Positions 56,192 to 64,000 of a stretch of DNA of 64,000 nt are shown here, piece after piece. The stretch spans positions 1 through 64,000 of the forward strand of contig NZ_JAHOPH010000009.1 in assembly GCF_019798055.1 (NCBI RefSeq). Reading direction: 5' to 3'. A program made the position numbers and the translations under genes. The number at the start of each line of letters is the position of its first letter. Positions within the stretch are counted from its first letter, which is position 1. A model generated the notes under the pieces. The model searched no databases and had not been told where the DNA came from. It saw only the letters and a list, made by a program, of their open reading frames with translations. This stretch comes from Salsipaludibacter albus. Lineage in GTDB: Bacteria > Actinomycetota > Nitriliruptoria > Nitriliruptorales > Nitriliruptoraceae.

Positions 56192-57022
56192 ATGTCCACC
56201 GTGACCCTTGGTTCCAAGGACCCGATCGACCTGTACGTCGAGGACTCCGGCGGCGACGGTCGTCCGGTCGTGCTGATCCACGGCTGGCCGCTCACCGCCG
56301 ACGCCTGGGCCGACCAAGTGCCCGCCCTGGTCGACGCCGGACACCGGGTCATCACCTACGACCGGCGGGGCTTTGGTCGATCCGACAGCGGCGACGCCTA
56401 CGACTACGACGCCCTCTCCGGTGACCTCGACGTGCTGCTCAACCACCTCGACCTGCGCGGCGCGGTCCTGGTCGGGTTCTCCATGGGTGGTGGCGAGGTC
56501 GCCCGCCAGCTCGGCACGCGGGGCGACGACCGGCTGGCCGGCGTCGTGTTCGCCGCGGCCGTGCCGCCCTACCTCGAGGCCACCGCGGACAACCCGGACG
56601 GTCCGCTCGACGACGTTGCGATCAAGGAGATGAAGACCGGGCTGGCCGACGACCCCGACGGGTTCTACGACCAGTTCACCACCGACTTCTTCACCGCCGA
56701 CGGCGAGGTCCGGGTGAGCGAGGCCAAGCGCACCAAGGCCGTCGAGATGGCGGGGCAGGCCGACCTCGACGCGGCGCTGGCCTGCATCGACTCGTTCGCG
56801 CGCACCGACTTCCGCGACGACCTGTCCCTGGTGCGGATCCCCACCCTGGTGATCCACGGCGACGCCGACGAGATCGTGCCGCTGGAGGCCAGTGGTGCCC
56901 GCACCCACGAGGCCCTGCCCAACTCCCGGCTGCACGTCGTCGAGGGTGGCCCGCACGGCATCAACGTCAGCCATCCCGACGAGTTCAACCGGGCCCTGCT
57001 GGACTTCATCGACGGCCTGTAG
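56192..57022 (+). CDS. alpha/beta hydrolase (non-haem haloperoxidase/esterase-like)
   Basis: A 276-residue alpha/beta hydrolase. The oxyanion region is LIHGWPLTADAW, the nucleophile Ser97 in GFSMGGGEVAR, the Asp in IHGDADEIVP and the His in GGPHGINVSHP. It matches the family annotated as non-haem chloroperoxidases or arylesterases; an esterase activity is most likely. The upstream gap 56036-56191 is unusually AT-rich for the window (ACTTTGGGTGTTCC, ATGTATTTCGCG), probably its promoter. A long stem-loop follows. Confidence 0.88.
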   Translation: MSTVTLGSKDPIDLYVEDSGGDGRPVVLIHGWPLTADAWADQVPALVDAGHRVITYDRRGFGRSDSGDAYDYDALSGDLDVLLNHLDLRGAVLVGFSMGGGEVARQLGTRGDDRLAGVVFAAAVPPYLEATADNPDGPLDDVAIKEMKTGLADDPDGFYDQFTTDFFTADGEVRVSEAKRTKAVEMAGQADLDAALACIDSFARTDFRDDLSLVRIPTLVIHGDADEIVPLEASGARTHEALPNSRLHVVEGGPHGINVSHPDEFNRALLDFIDGL

Positions 57023-57058
57023 GTCGTCGGGCAGGTCGTCCACGACGTCCGTCCGGGG

Positions 57059-57107
57059 ACGGCAGCCGCGGCCGGGGGCACACGTCCTGGCCGCGGCGTC
57101 CTGCCGT
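57059..57107 (+). terminator. terminator of the alpha/beta hydrolase gene
   Basis: GCCGCGGCC (57065-57073) pairs with GGCCGCGGC (57089-57097), extended by ACGGCA (57059-57064) with TGCCGT (57102-57107) past a four-base bulge. It lies 37 bp after the stop and before purU. Confidence 0.7.
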
Positions 57108-57151
57108 GACCGCGCCCCGTAGGCTCTCCCCGGCCACCACGCGAGGGGACC

Positions 57152-58021
57152 ATGACCAGCCACGTCCTGACCCTGATCTGCCCGGATCGCCCCGGCATCG
57201 TCCACGCGGTGTGCGGGGCGCTGCTCGAGGTCGGGGGCAACATCACCGAGAACGCCCAGTTCGGTGACCCCGACACCGACCTGTTCTGCATGCGCACGGT
57301 GTTCGATGCCGACACCGACGACTCGGACGAGGTGGCCCGACTCGTCGCCGCGGCACTGGACGTCGACCAGGTGCCCGGCGGTCGCGACGCCGGCGTCCGG
57401 CTGCGGGTTCGCCCGGTCGCGCACCGCCCCGTCGTGATGGTCCTGGTGTCACGCACCGACCACTGCCTCGAGGACCTGCTGTACCGGTGGCGCAACGACC
57501 TGCTGCCGATCGACATCCCGGCCGTCGTGTCCAACCACGACGACCTCCGCGACCAGGTCGAGCGTCACGGGATCCCCTTCCACCACCTGCCTGTCAGCGG
57601 CGACACCCGGCCCGACCAGGAGGCCGCGATCCTCGACCTGGTCGAGCGCCACGACGTCGAGCTGGTGGTGCTCGCCCGGTACATGCAGATCCTGAGCGAC
57701 GACCTGTGCACCCGGCTGGCCGGGCGAGCCATCAACATCCACCACTCGTTCCTGCCCGGCTTCAAGGGCGCCAGGCCCTACCACCGGGCACACGAACGCG
57801 GGGTCAAGCTGGTCGGGGCGACCGCACACTTCGTCACGGCCGACCTCGACGAGGGACCGATCATCGAACAGGACGTCGCCCGGGTGACCCATGCCCACAC
57901 CCCCGACCAGCTCGTCGAGCTCGGCCAGGACACCGAGCGGCGCGTGCTCTCGCGTGCCGTCCGCTGGTGGGCCGAGGACCGCATCCTCCTCCTCGGCGAC
58001 CGCACCGTCGTCTTCCCCTGA
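57152..58021 (+). CDS. purU: formyltetrahydrofolate deformylase
   Basis: A 289-residue PurU. An N-terminal ACT domain (VLTLICPDRPGIVHAVCGAL, GGNITENAQFGDPDTDLFCM) is followed by the formyltransferase domain (LVSRTDHCLEDLLYRW, LVVLARYMQILSDDLC, NIHHSFLPGFKGARPYHRA with catalytic Asn/His, and LDEGPIIEQDV with Asp). It hydrolyses 10-formyl-THF to formate and THF, supplying formate for purine synthesis and balancing one-carbon units. The ACT domain senses Gly/Met in E. coli. purB lies 1.9 kb downstream. Confidence 0.94.
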   Translation: MTSHVLTLICPDRPGIVHAVCGALLEVGGNITENAQFGDPDTDLFCMRTVFDADTDDSDEVARLVAAALDVDQVPGGRDAGVRLRVRPVAHRPVVMVLVSRTDHCLEDLLYRWRNDLLPIDIPAVVSNHDDLRDQVERHGIPFHHLPVSGDTRPDQEAAILDLVERHDVELVVLARYMQILSDDLCTRLAGRAINIHHSFLPGFKGARPYHRAHERGVKLVGATAHFVTADLDEGPIIEQDVARVTHAHTPDQLVELGQDTERRVLSRAVRWWAEDRILLLGDRTVVFP

Positions 58022-58099
58022 CGTGCGCCCTCGCTTCGCTCGAGCGCATTGGAGTTGCTCGCTTCGCTCACAACGTCCAGCTCCCACGTCCAGCGACGC

Positions 58100-58153
58100 C
58101 AGTCGAGTGTGCTGATCCCGGCCACCGCTGGCCCCGGGCCGCACACTCGACTG
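58100..58153. terminator. long inverted repeat after purU with CTCGCTTCGCTC repeats
   Basis: A 13-bp perfect inverted repeat, CAGTCGAGTGTGC (58100-58112) with GCACACTCGACTG (58141-58153). Its loop holds a further short stem (GGCCA/TGGCC). Upstream, CTCGCTTCGCTC occurs twice (58028-58039 and 58059-58070). The whole interval 58022-58236 has no gene. A terminator is likely; a small repetitive element is possible. Confidence 0.5.
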
Positions 58154-58242
58154 CCAGACCCTGCGGAGGGGCGCGGACGGAGACGGCAGGGCCTCGGCTA
58201 CGGTGCGGGATCGTTCCCGCCCGCCCATCACGAGGTGTGTCG

Positions 58243-59022
58243 TTGACCAGGTTCGTCCGCTACTCCACGTCCGAGGGACCCCGGTTCGGCGTGGTCGACG
58301 AGTCCGGCGTCCGGGCGATCGACGGCCACCCGTTCGGCGACTGGTCCGACACCGGCCAGCAGGTGCCGCTGGACACCCTGAAGCTCCTCGCGCCGATGAT
58401 CCCCACCAAGGTGGTCGCCGTCGGGCGCAACTACGCCGACCATGCCGCCGAGATGGGTGGGGAGCTGCCCGAGCAGCCGCTGCTGTTCTTCAAGCCGACC
58501 TCGGCGATCGTGGGACCCGGTGACCCGGTGCAGATCCCGACCGACCTGACCCAGGACGTCCACCACGAGGCCGAGATGGCCGTCGTGGTGTCGCGCCAAC
58601 TGTCGCGGGCGACGCCCCAGGAGGCCGCCGAGGCGGTCCTGGGCGTCACCGCCGCCAACGACGTGACCGCCCGTGACCTGCAGCGCGCGGAGCCGCAGTG
58701 GGCCCGCGGGAAGGGCATGGACACGTTCCTGCCGCTGGGTCCGGCGATCGCCACGGGGCTGGACCTCGATGCGGTGCGGGTGGTCGGCCGGGTCAACGGC
58801 GAGGTCCGCCAGGACGGCACCACGGCAGACCTCGTGTTCGACGTCCCGACCCTGCTGTCGTTCATCTCGCAGTCGATCACGTTGTTGCCGACCGACATCG
58901 TGCTGACCGGCACGCCGGCCGGGGTCGGGCCGATCGTGCCGGGAGACACCGTCGAGGTCGAGCTGGAGGGCGTCGGGTCGCTGGTCAACCCGGTGATCGC
59001 CCGGCCACGACGCGAGGGCTGA
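58243..59022 (+). CDS. fumarylacetoacetate-hydrolase-family enzyme
   Basis: A 259-residue FAH-fold hydrolase/decarboxylase. Motifs are KVVAVGRNYADHAAEMG, LFFKPTSAIVGPGDP, HHEAEMAVVVSRQL (metal Glu ligands), GVTAANDVTARDLQ and TGTPAGVGPI. Relatives are fumarylpyruvate hydrolase, HpcE-like isomerase/decarboxylases and oxaloacetate tautomerases; the actual substrate is unknown. TTG 58243 is preferred because GAGG lies at seven-base spacing; GTG 58237 is in frame two codons earlier. The ArsC-like gene follows after 11 bp. Confidence 0.9.
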   Translation: MTRFVRYSTSEGPRFGVVDESGVRAIDGHPFGDWSDTGQQVPLDTLKLLAPMIPTKVVAVGRNYADHAAEMGGELPEQPLLFFKPTSAIVGPGDPVQIPTDLTQDVHHEAEMAVVVSRQLSRATPQEAAEAVLGVTAANDVTARDLQRAEPQWARGKGMDTFLPLGPAIATGLDLDAVRVVGRVNGEVRQDGTTADLVFDVPTLLSFISQSITLLPTDIVLTGTPAGVGPIVPGDTVEVELEGVGSLVNPVIARPRREG

Positions 59023-59033
59023 GGAGCGTGACG

Positions 59034-59381
59034 ATGGAGATCTGGCACAACCCGCGGTGTTCGAAGTCGCGCGAGACACTCGGCATCCTGACCGACGCCG
59101 GCGTCGACCCCACGGTCCGTCGCTACCTCGACGACCCACCGGACGCCGAGGAGCTGGCCCGGGTGCTGGACCTGCTCGGGCTCGCGCCGTGGGACGTGAC
59201 CCGGTTCGGCGAGCAGGTCGCGAAGGACCTCGGGCTGAAGGATCGGCCGCGCGAGGACCCGGCCGCGTGGATCGACCTGCTGGTCGCCAACCCCAGGCTG
59301 ATCGAGCGCCCGATCGTCGTCGACGGCGACCGCGCCGTCGTCGGCCGTCCGCCCGAGAACGTCCACACCCTGCTGGCATGA
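59034..59381 (+). CDS. ArsC-family (Spx/ArsC) reductase-like protein
   Basis: A 115-residue thioredoxin-fold ArsC-like protein: WHNPRCSKSRETLGILTDAG with the catalytic-type Cys, then RYLDDPPDAEELARVLDLLG and LIERPIVVDGDRAVVGRPP. Glutaredoxin-coupled arsenate reductases (E. coli ArsC type) have this layout, but many are uncharacterised YffB-like proteins, and no other ars gene is nearby. GAGGAG lies seven bases before ATG 59034. The stop overlaps the next ATG. Confidence 0.85.
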   Translation: MEIWHNPRCSKSRETLGILTDAGVDPTVRRYLDDPPDAEELARVLDLLGLAPWDVTRFGEQVAKDLGLKDRPREDPAAWIDLLVANPRLIERPIVVDGDRAVVGRPPENVHTLLA

Positions 59382-59791
59382 CCCGCCCGCCCCCGCCCGC
59401 CCCCGACCTGACGCGCTGGCCGGGACCGCGCGCGGAGGGACACGGCGGCCTGGCTCGGTTCTTCGCCGTGGCGGGACTCGTGGCCAACGGGTTGCTCATT
59501 GCCGTCATGACCTGGGGTGGTGTGCAAGCGGTCGCCCTGTTCCGTGCGACGGGCTGTGGTCCGGGCTGGTGCGGGGCCGGTGTGGTGACCCTGCAGGTCC
59601 TCGTGGTCGTGGGTGGACTGCTGGTCGCCCGGTGGTGGCTCCGGCTGGTGTGGAGTCCCTCCTCCTCGAGTGGCTGGTTCGGCGGGCTCCCCTGGCTGAC
59701 CGCGGTCCTGCTGGGGTTCCTCATCTCCATGCTCGCGGCGATCGCGTTGGTCGGGATCCTGGTCTTCGCCCACCACCCCGGGGGGCCATAG
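59378..59791 (+). CDS. hypothetical membrane protein
   Basis: A 137-residue protein with three to four hydrophobic helices (FFAVAGLVANGLLIAVMTW, VTLQVLVVVGGLLVARWW, LTAVLLGFLISMLAAIALVG). No family recognised. Its ATG overlaps the ArsC-like stop, so it is translationally coupled to the FAH-ArsC genes. Confidence 0.65.
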   Translation: MTRPPPPAPDLTRWPGPRAEGHGGLARFFAVAGLVANGLLIAVMTWGGVQAVALFRATGCGPGWCGAGVVTLQVLVVVGGLLVARWWLRLVWSPSSSSGWFGGLPWLTAVLLGFLISMLAAIALVGILVFAHHPGGP

Positions 59792-59878
59792 ACCGGGTAC
59801 AGGGAGGTGCCCCGCGGGCTGGGACGGCCCGGGGCTACCGTTCGGGGCGACCCCACGACGACCAGGACATCAGGACCG

Positions 59879-61297
59879 ATGGACGTGATCCCCAACGTGC
59901 TCGCGGAGCGCTACGCCAGTGAGGCCATGCGCGCGACCTGGTCCGTGGACGGCAAGATCCGGGCCGAGCGCCGGCTGTGGTTGGCCGTGCTGGGTGCCCA
60001 GCGCGACCTCGGCGTGGACGTCCCCGACGGGGTCATCGAGGACTACGAGGCGGTGGTCGCCGACGTCGACCTCGGCTCGATCGCGGACCGCGAACGGGTG
60101 TTGCGTCACGACGTCAAGGCCCGCATCGAGGAGTTCAACGCGCTGGCCGGGCACGAGCACGTCCACAAGGGCATGACCTCGCGCGACCTGACCGAGAACG
60201 TCGAGCAGGTGCAGGTCCGTGACGCCCTGGTGCTGGTCCGGGCGCGGATCGTGGCCCTGCTGGCACGTCTCGCGCGGTTGGCGGCGGAGCAGTCGGCCAC
60301 CGTGATCGCCGGGCGCAGCCACAACGTCGCCGCGCAGGCGACCACGTTGGGCAAGCGGCTCGCCACGGTCGGCGAGGAGCTGTTCGTCGCTCTCGGACGG
60401 GTCGACGACCTCCTGGAGCGCGTGCCCCTGCGTGGCATCAAGGGACCGGTCGGCACCCAGCAGGACCAGCTCGACCTGCTCGGCTCGCCGGAGGCGGTGG
60501 CCGAGCTCGAGCGCCGGGTCGCCGACCACCTCGGCTTCGCCACCACCGCCACCTCGGTGGGCCAGGTCTACCCACGCTCGTGGGACTTCGACGTGGTGAC
60601 GGCGCTGGCCCAGGTCGCATCCGCGCCCGGCAACCTCGCCACGACCCTGCGCCTGATGGCCGGACACGAGTTGGCCACCGAGGGGTTCAAGGAGGGCCAG
60701 GTCGGGTCCTCGGCCATGCCGCACAAGATGAACTCGCGGTCCAGCGAGCGGATCATCGGCTTCGTGACGATCCTGCGGGGTCACGTGACCATGGCGTCCG
60801 GGCTGCTGGGGGACCAGTGGAACGAGGGCGACGTGTCGTGCTCGGTGGTCCGGCGCGTGGTGCTGCCGGACGCGTTCTTCGCCCTGGACGGGCTGGTCGA
60901 GACCGCGCTGACGGTCCTGGACGAGCTGGGGTTCTTCCCTGCGGTGATCGCCGCCGAGCTGGACCGGTACCTGCCGTTCCTGGCGACCACGAAGGTGCTC
61001 ATGGCGGCCGTCAAGGCCGGGGTCGGTCGCGAGGCGGCCCACGAGGCGATCAAGGAGCACGCCGTGGCCGTGGCGCTGGACATGCGCGCCGGGGCGGCCG
61101 ACAACGACCTGGTCGAACGCCTGGCCGGCGACGACCGGTTGGGCCTGGCGCGGGCCGACCTGGAGGCGCTGCTGTCGGACCCGCTGGACTTCGTCGGCAC
61201 GGCACCCCAGCAGGTCGCCGCCTTCGTCGCCCGGGTCGACGAGTTGGTCGCCTCCGATCCCGACGCCGCCGCCTACGTCCCCGGCGACATCCTCTAG
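59879..61297 (+). CDS. purB: adenylosuccinate lyase
   Basis: A 472-residue member of the fumarase/aspartase superfamily. HEHVHKGMTSRDLTENVEQV and the signature GSSAMPHKMNSRSSERI identify PurB, which acts twice in purine synthesis (SAICAR to AICAR, adenylosuccinate to AMP). A catalytic-type His is in AGRSHNVAAQATT. A TACCGT hexamer about 45 bp upstream could be the -10. The gene is followed by a tandem repeat region and gltX. Confidence 0.93.
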   Translation: MDVIPNVLAERYASEAMRATWSVDGKIRAERRLWLAVLGAQRDLGVDVPDGVIEDYEAVVADVDLGSIADRERVLRHDVKARIEEFNALAGHEHVHKGMTSRDLTENVEQVQVRDALVLVRARIVALLARLARLAAEQSATVIAGRSHNVAAQATTLGKRLATVGEELFVALGRVDDLLERVPLRGIKGPVGTQQDQLDLLGSPEAVAELERRVADHLGFATTATSVGQVYPRSWDFDVVTALAQVASAPGNLATTLRLMAGHELATEGFKEGQVGSSAMPHKMNSRSSERIIGFVTILRGHVTMASGLLGDQWNEGDVSCSVVRRVVLPDAFFALDGLVETALTVLDELGFFPAVIAAELDRYLPFLATTKVLMAAVKAGVGREAAHEAIKEHAVAVALDMRAGAADNDLVERLAGDDRLGLARADLEALLSDPLDFVGTAPQQVAAFVARVDELVASDPDAAAYVPGDIL

Positions 61298-61312
61298 CCG
61301 CCGGCCGGGACA

Positions 61313-61447
61313 GGTCAGTGGGGAGTCGGTCGGCCGTCGTGGCGTTCGTGGCCGGGTTGGTCGGCGTGGAACGCCGTGGTGGCGGGTCAGTGAGGAGTTG
61401 GTCGGCCGTCGTGGCGTTCGCGGCCGGGTTGGTCGGCCACGAACGCC
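61313..61447. repeat. 72-bp tandem duplication with internal hairpins between purB and gltX
   Basis: Two copies begin GGTCAGTG at 61313 and 61385 and run to 61375 and 61447, with about 85-90% identity by eye. Each contains GGCGTTCG ... CGAACGCC-type arms. In the second copy 61413-61425 pairs with 61435-61447 with one mismatch, around a nine-base GGGTTGGTC loop. It is not a gene; it could be a duplicated terminator. From 61448 to 61558 nothing else is recognised apart from the gltX ribosome site. Confidence 0.75.
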
Positions 61448-61558
61448 CCCTGGGAGTCAGGGGTGGCCCGGGCGGGACCGGGCGGTGGCCGACGGAGGGG
61501 AGGGTGGCGGCGCGTATCCTCGGCGGTCACGCCTGCCGCAGCTCCCGAGGTCCCCGCC

Positions 61559-63115
61559 GTGTCCGAGCATTCCGTCCGTGTCCGCTTCGCACCTGCCCCG
61601 TCGGGGTGGCTGCACGTGGGCAGCGTCCGCACCGCCCTGTTCAACTGGCTGTGGGCACGCCACACCGGTGGCACGTTCATCTGGCGGATCGAGGACACCG
61701 ACGCCGACCGTGCCACCGACGCGTCGATGCAGTCGATGATCGAGGCGATGCGCTGGCTGGGGCTGGACTGGGACGAGGGCATCGAGGTCGGGGGTCCGTA
61801 CGGTCCGTACCGCCAGTCCGCGCGCGCCGACCTCCACCGCGCCGTGGCGCGCCGCCTCGCCGACCGCGGCCACCTCTATCACGACGACCGGTCACCGGAC
61901 GAGCTGAACGCGTGGCGCCAGGAGCGCCGGGACGCGGACCTGCCCCCGATCGTGAAGCGCGACACCGTCCCGGACGCCTCCGAGGGAACGCTGCGCCTCG
62001 CGCTGCCGACGTCCGGGACCACCAGTGTCGACGACCTCGTGCGTGGGGAGGTGACCTGGGACTGGGCCAACGAGTCGGACCCCGTCCTGGTCCGGTCCAA
62101 CGGGGCCGTCACCTACCCGCTGGCCAACGCCGTGGACGACCTCGCCCAGGGCGTGTCGGTGGTGTGCCGGGGCGAGGACCTGTTGTCGGTCACGCCCCGC
62201 CAGCGTCGGCTGTACGAGTTGCTGCTGGCCGACGACCTGCTCGACGATGCCCTCGCGGAGGCCGGCCTGCCGGCTCGGGACCCGTCCTGGGAGGCACCGT
62301 CGACCTTCGCCCACCTTTCCATGGTGGTGGGCCAGGACCGCAAGAAGCTGTCCAAGCGGCATGGCTCGGTCTCGATCCAGGAGTTCGCCCGACGTGGCTT
62401 CCTCCCCGAGACCCTGCTGAACTACATCGCGCTGCTCGGGTGGTCACCGCGGGACGGCCGTGAGCGCATGGACCGCGACGAGGTCGTGGCCGCGTTCGAC
62501 CTCACCAACGTCGGTGCGTCGGCGGCCGCGTTCGACACCGACAAGCTGACCGCCTTCAACGGCGAGCGGATCCGCGACCTGTCCCCGGACGCGCTGGCCC
62601 ACCGGCTGGTCCCGCATCTCGACGGCACGCACCTCCCCGACGACGACGAGGGCGATCCCGACCCCACCTTCGAGCCGGTGGTGGCCACGCCACCGACCGA
62701 CGAACAGATGGCCACCCTGGTCGCGCTGGTCCCGCTGGTCCAGGAGCGCATGCAGACGCTGGCAGAGATCGCGGACTACGCCCCGCCGTTCTTCCGCGAG
62801 GTCGGCATCGACGACGCCGCTGCGGCCAAGGTGTTCCGCAAGGCCGGCGCCGTCGAGGCACTGGAGGCGGGGGCACGCGTGCTGGCCGACGTGGACTGGA
62901 CCGTCGAGGGGATCGAGGAGGCGCTGCGTGGCCTGACCGACGAGCTCGGGATCGGGTTCGGCAAGGTCGCCCAGCCCATCCGGGTCGCCGTGACCGGGTC
63001 CAACGTCTCCCCGCCGTTGTTCGAGTCCCTGGAGATCATGGACCGGGCCGTGGTCCTGTTGCGGCTCGAGGCGGCGCTGCCGATCGCTCGTGACATCCAG
63101 GCCGGCACGGACTGA
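61559..63115 (+). CDS. gltX: glutamyl-tRNA synthetase
   Basis: A 518-residue class I GluRS. The HIGH-type site reads PSGWLHVGSVRTALFNWL (HVGS), FIWRIEDTDADRA binds substrate and the second signature is KKLSKRHGSVS. Zinc ligands of the E. coli type are not evident. The anticodon-binding region is C-terminal. GTG 61559 has GAGG at eight-base spacing; an in-frame GTG upstream gives a Gly/Arg-rich extension and was rejected. The discriminating or non-discriminating character of this enzyme cannot be told. Confidence 0.94.
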   Translation: MSEHSVRVRFAPAPSGWLHVGSVRTALFNWLWARHTGGTFIWRIEDTDADRATDASMQSMIEAMRWLGLDWDEGIEVGGPYGPYRQSARADLHRAVARRLADRGHLYHDDRSPDELNAWRQERRDADLPPIVKRDTVPDASEGTLRLALPTSGTTSVDDLVRGEVTWDWANESDPVLVRSNGAVTYPLANAVDDLAQGVSVVCRGEDLLSVTPRQRRLYELLLADDLLDDALAEAGLPARDPSWEAPSTFAHLSMVVGQDRKKLSKRHGSVSIQEFARRGFLPETLLNYIALLGWSPRDGRERMDRDEVVAAFDLTNVGASAAAFDTDKLTAFNGERIRDLSPDALAHRLVPHLDGTHLPDDDEGDPDPTFEPVVATPPTDEQMATLVALVPLVQERMQTLAEIADYAPPFFREVGIDDAAAAKVFRKAGAVEALEAGARVLADVDWTVEGIEEALRGLTDELGIGFGKVAQPIRVAVTGSNVSPPLFESLEIMDRAVVLLRLEAALPIARDIQAGTD

Positions 63116-63119
63116 GGCG

Positions 63120-63728
63120 ATGGACGCCGAGGCTGCCGACGCGACCCGCCCGCCCCCGGAGCCCGGGCCGGCGTGGCCGGCGGCGGAGCGGCTCTCGGAC
63201 GCAGCGGTGGTCCTCGCGCGTCCGGATCCTGCCCAGGCACCGGCCGTGTTCCGGCTGGCCGCCGACCCGGCGCTGTGGGTCGACGTGCCCGAGGCCGGCA
63301 GGACCACCTCGGTGACGGCCCAGCGCGACGACCTCGAGCGGTTCGCCGCCCACTGGGACCGGTACGGATTCGGGTACTGGCTCGCCTGGTCGGCGACCGG
63401 GGACGACGACCCGGAGGAGGCCGTCGGCGGCGACCTGCTGGGCCTGGGCGGGCTCCGCTGGTTGTGGTGGCGCGACGACTGGGTGCTCAACGTGTACATC
63501 CGACTGGCGGCACGTGCGCAGGGTCGGGGCATCGCACGTCGCCTGCTGGAGACCGGGATCGAGCGGCTGGACGACTCCCTCGACATCGCGACGCCGGTGG
63601 TCGTGCGCACGAGGCCCACGAACGAATCCATGGTCGGCCTGGCCCGGCGCATTGGCTTCGTCGACGCTGGCACGGAGGAACGTGAGCTCGGCACCTACCG
63701 GGTGCTGGTCCGCGAGCTCGGCACATGA
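63120..63728 (+). CDS. GNAT acetyltransferase (RimJ/L-like)
   Basis: A 202-residue acetyltransferase. RYGFGYWLAWSATGDDDPEE, then NVYIRLAARAQGRGIARRLLE (AcCoA loop QGRGIA) and NESMVGLARRIGFVDAGTEE give the RimJ/RimL-like pattern. Ribosomal-protein N-termini or small molecules are possible substrates. The first 25 residues are Pro/Ala-rich. ATG 63120 lies four bases after the gltX stop; the stop overlaps the CDGSH gene. Confidence 0.83.
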   Translation: MDAEAADATRPPPEPGPAWPAAERLSDAAVVLARPDPAQAPAVFRLAADPALWVDVPEAGRTTSVTAQRDDLERFAAHWDRYGFGYWLAWSATGDDDPEEAVGGDLLGLGGLRWLWWRDDWVLNVYIRLAARAQGRGIARRLLETGIERLDDSLDIATPVVVRTRPTNESMVGLARRIGFVDAGTEERELGTYRVLVRELGT

Positions 63729-64000
63729 GCGTCGCCGAGCCGGACGGCCGCCCGGACGAGGTGCGTCTGCGGGATCGTGGCCCCGCGGTCGTCCCGCTGG
63801 ACCTGCCGGTGGTCCGGGCCGGTGCGGCGTCGGCGACCGGTGGCGAAGGCGGGACCACGCGTGAGGTCACGGTGCCCGACGATCCCCGTGGCAACGTGGC
63901 GCTGTGTCGCTGCGGGCACTCCGCGATCCGTCCGTTCTGTGACGGCACCCACCGGTCCCGGCAGCTCGGCCACGACCGCCTGGTCGAGCCGCCCGACGCG
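63725..64000 (+). CDS. CDGSH iron-sulfur domain protein (3' truncated by window end)
   Basis: The first 92 codons of a protein containing CRCGHSAIRPFCDGTHRS, the CDGSH motif (three Cys and one His) that binds a [2Fe-2S] cluster, after an N-terminal region with RDRGPAVVPLDLPVVRAG. The ATG at 63725 overlaps the acetyltransferase stop (ATGA). The frame runs past 64000, so the C-terminus is not visible. The single motif and the proline-rich start match bacterial CDGSH proteins often used in electron transfer or cluster storage. Confidence 0.85.
   Translation, partial: MSVAEPDGRPDEVRLRDRGPAVVPLDLPVVRAGAASATGGEGGTTREVTVPDDPRGNVALCRCGHSAIRPFCDGTHRSRQLGHDRLVEPPDA

Noticed and set aside
1-64000. CRISPR arrays, rRNA, tRNA, prophage or known riboswitches
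   Set aside because: No regularly spaced direct repeats, no conserved RNA core sequences and no phage or integrase genes were seen.

Overview
The window comes from a high-GC actinobacterium, by eye around 70% GC with strong G/C in third codon positions and frequent GTG starts. The evidence is an actinobacterial MurL, Eis-type and winged-helix (HTH_42) proteins, RDD and DUF7144-type membrane proteins, TAnnnT-type -10 boxes and near-leaderless promoters. The E. coli-type LeuA (not the long mycobacterial form) and the MurL route to D-glutamate suggest a deep-branching lineage (for example Nitriliruptoria/Euzebyales) rather than a classical actinomycete, but this placement is only an inference. 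No rRNA, tRNA, CRISPR array, insertion sequence or prophage was recognised. The content is almost entirely ordinary chromosomal genes, densely packed with many ATGA/GTGA overlaps.

Layout. 1-3.2 kb: end of a coiled-coil gene, then a membrane histidine kinase and NarL-type regulator pair. 3.2-8.9 kb (minus): Tat-exported TIM-barrel isomerase behind a long leader, a SixA-like phosphatase, a VOC protein, a GH31 glycosidase and a GNAT. 9.0-10.9 kb (plus): cobD/cbiB and cobC-like cobamide genes, converging with xdhB (10.9-13.3 kb, minus). 13.4-16.1 kb (minus): VOC, SRPBCC-ArsR pair with a clear palindromic operator over its promoter, and an ECF sigma factor. 16.3-20.2 kb (plus): small membrane proteins, a frameshifted methyltransferase pseudogene and an animal-type haem peroxidase. 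20.3-24.8 kb: pterin dehydratase-VOC fusion, LmbE deacetylase, two transporters, YjbQ and a Cys-rich small protein.

25-33.5 kb is a catabolic island: amidohydrolase, DoxX, IclR regulator, class III CoA-transferase, citrate-synthase-fold lyase, LigB/LigA extradiol dioxygenase, VOC and the FeS/FAD subunit of a xanthine-dehydrogenase-type molybdenum hydroxylase. The molybdenum subunit is the distant xdhB. Three promoters (xdhB, amidohydrolase, CoA-transferase) share a GTCCGCCA box next to the -10, suggesting one regulon, possibly controlled by the IclR protein.

33.6-56 kb mixes housekeeping with branched-chain amino acid synthesis: a LigC-type DNA ligase, leuA, leuCD, leuB and cimA. leuA is preceded by a near-leaderless 41-codon peptide ending in eight Leu codons. 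cimA is preceded by a near-leaderless 37-codon peptide with four Ile codons. Both are followed by hairpins, which together look like a matched pair of translation-sensing attenuators. Between them (43.4-49.1 kb, minus) is an apparent operon murL-murD2-hydroxyacid dehydrogenase-phzF-HTH_42, encoding the epimerase route to D-Glu in peptidoglycan.

56-64 kb (plus): alpha/beta hydrolase, purU, FAH-family hydrolase, ArsC-like protein, membrane protein, purB, a 72-bp tandem repeat, gltX, GNAT, and the start of a CDGSH protein cut by the window end. All sites and functions are read by eye from sequence and family knowledge; no database search was run.
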